This document shows positions 63,794-64,000 of a stretch of DNA of 64,000 nt, piece by piece. Source of the DNA: Bradyrhizobium sp. in8p8 (GTDB lineage: Bacteria; Pseudomonadota; Alphaproteobacteria; Rhizobiales; Xanthobacteraceae). The first letter of the stretch is position 1. The number at the start of each line of letters is the position of its first letter. The stretch spans positions 892,001 through 956,000 of the forward strand of contig NZ_AUGD01000001.1 in the NCBI RefSeq assembly GCF_000426845.1, given 5' to 3'. The notes beneath the pieces were generated by a model that worked only from the letters and a program-made list of their open reading frames with translations, made no database searches and was not told where the DNA came from. The position numbers were made by a program, and so were the translations under genes.

Positions 63794-64000
63794 CTACGAA
63801 GCCTCCGCCAGCCGCACCGTCTCGGTGCTGCGATAGATCGCCAGGTCTCGCGAGCCGACGAAGATCGCGCGCGGCTTCAAGCCGTAGAAGCGACGGATCG
63901 AGTGGCTGAAATGCGTGGAATCGGGATAACCGATATCCTGCGCGAGATGGGCGAGGTTGAGGTCCTGGTTGGCGAAGTGCAGCAAATGCCGCGCGCGCTT
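63794..64000 (-). CDS. AraC-type transcriptional regulator, C-terminal part (partial)
   Basis: Only the last 68 residues are in the window; the gene continues past the right edge. LNLAHLAQDIGYPDSTHFSH and IRRFYGLKPRAIF are the second helix-turn-helix and the terminal helix of the AraC/XylS DNA-binding domain. It may regulate the BKACE and carboxylase genes next to it; this is inferred from position only. Confidence 0.85.
   Translation of the reverse strand, partial: KRARHLLHFANQDLNLAHLAQDIGYPDSTHFSHSIRRFYGLKPRAIFVGSRDLAIYRSTETVRLAEAS

Overview
This 64 kb window is high-GC chromosomal DNA from an alphaproteobacterium, most likely Bradyrhizobium or a close relative in the Nitrobacteraceae. The evidence is the codon bias, the many paralogous ABC transporters, acyl-CoA enzymes and MFS carriers, a sox thiosulfate-oxidation operon, and families of short palindromic repeats between genes that begin and end with forms of CGTCATTG/CGTCATTCC/CGTCATG. 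I see no rRNA, tRNA, CRISPR array, transposase, integrase or phage gene. Nearly all of the sequence is protein-coding, so the long open frames antisense to genes are treated as shadows.

Layout: 1-3.3 kb, a peptide/nickel-type ABC importer (solute-binding protein and two permeases, the last cut by the window edge). 3.6-6.0 kb, an APH-fold phosphotransferase and an orphan UgpB-like binding protein. 6.3-11.9 kb, a signalling cassette of a TRAP-type (DctP) periplasmic binding protein without TRAP permeases, a membrane histidine kinase, a soluble REC-DUF3369-kinase and an OmpR-type regulator. 12.2 kb, an ECF sigma factor. 13.2-14.4 kb, a CcdA-like membrane protein and a TlpA-like thioredoxin. 14.5-17.4 kb, an internally duplicated membrane protein, an L,D-transpeptidase and an orphan amino-acid binding protein. 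17.7-21.5 kb, a two-subunit acyl-CoA dehydrogenase, a carboxymuconolactone-decarboxylase-fold protein and a VOC protein. 21.7-27.4 kb, two MFS transporters, an S9 prolyl-oligopeptidase-like enzyme and a DUF938 methyltransferase.

27.65-33.5 kb is the sulfur region: soxX, soxY, soxZ, soxA, a SoxK-like protein, soxB and a secreted DsrE-like protein, followed by a persulfide-dioxygenase/rhodanese fusion. SoxYZ would carry the sulfur substrate, SoxXA would load it and SoxB would release sulfate. No soxCD is present in the window. The DsrE-like protein and the dioxygenase are candidates for handling the remaining sulfane sulfur, and the CcdA/TlpA pair 13 kb upstream could supply periplasmic reductant.

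33.9-43.3 kb holds two MFS carriers, a D-aminoacylase-type amidohydrolase and an AttH-type operon (ABC ATPase, double-FtsX permease, Tat-exported lipocalin-like protein) with a MAPEG protein. 43.4-52.3 kb holds a LivK-type binding protein, an RND efflux pair, an iron-type alcohol dehydrogenase and an acyl-CoA synthetase. 52.6-58.1 kb is a complete five-gene peptide ABC importer. 58.1-58.9 kb is a bacterial ceramidase-like membrane protein behind a paired TetR-like operator. 59.1-64 kb holds a biotin-dependent acyl-CoA carboxylase (two subunits), a BKACE/DUF849 enzyme and the C-terminal end of an AraC-type regulator.

Most individual genes are familiar families. The parts most worth a second look are the DctP-kinase-kinase-regulator cassette, the secreted DsrE-like protein and dioxygenase next to sox, the ceramidase operator pair, the duplicated membrane protein at 14.5 kb, a possible small RNA with repeated anti-Shine-Dalgarno motifs at about 13.0 kb, and the repeat families.
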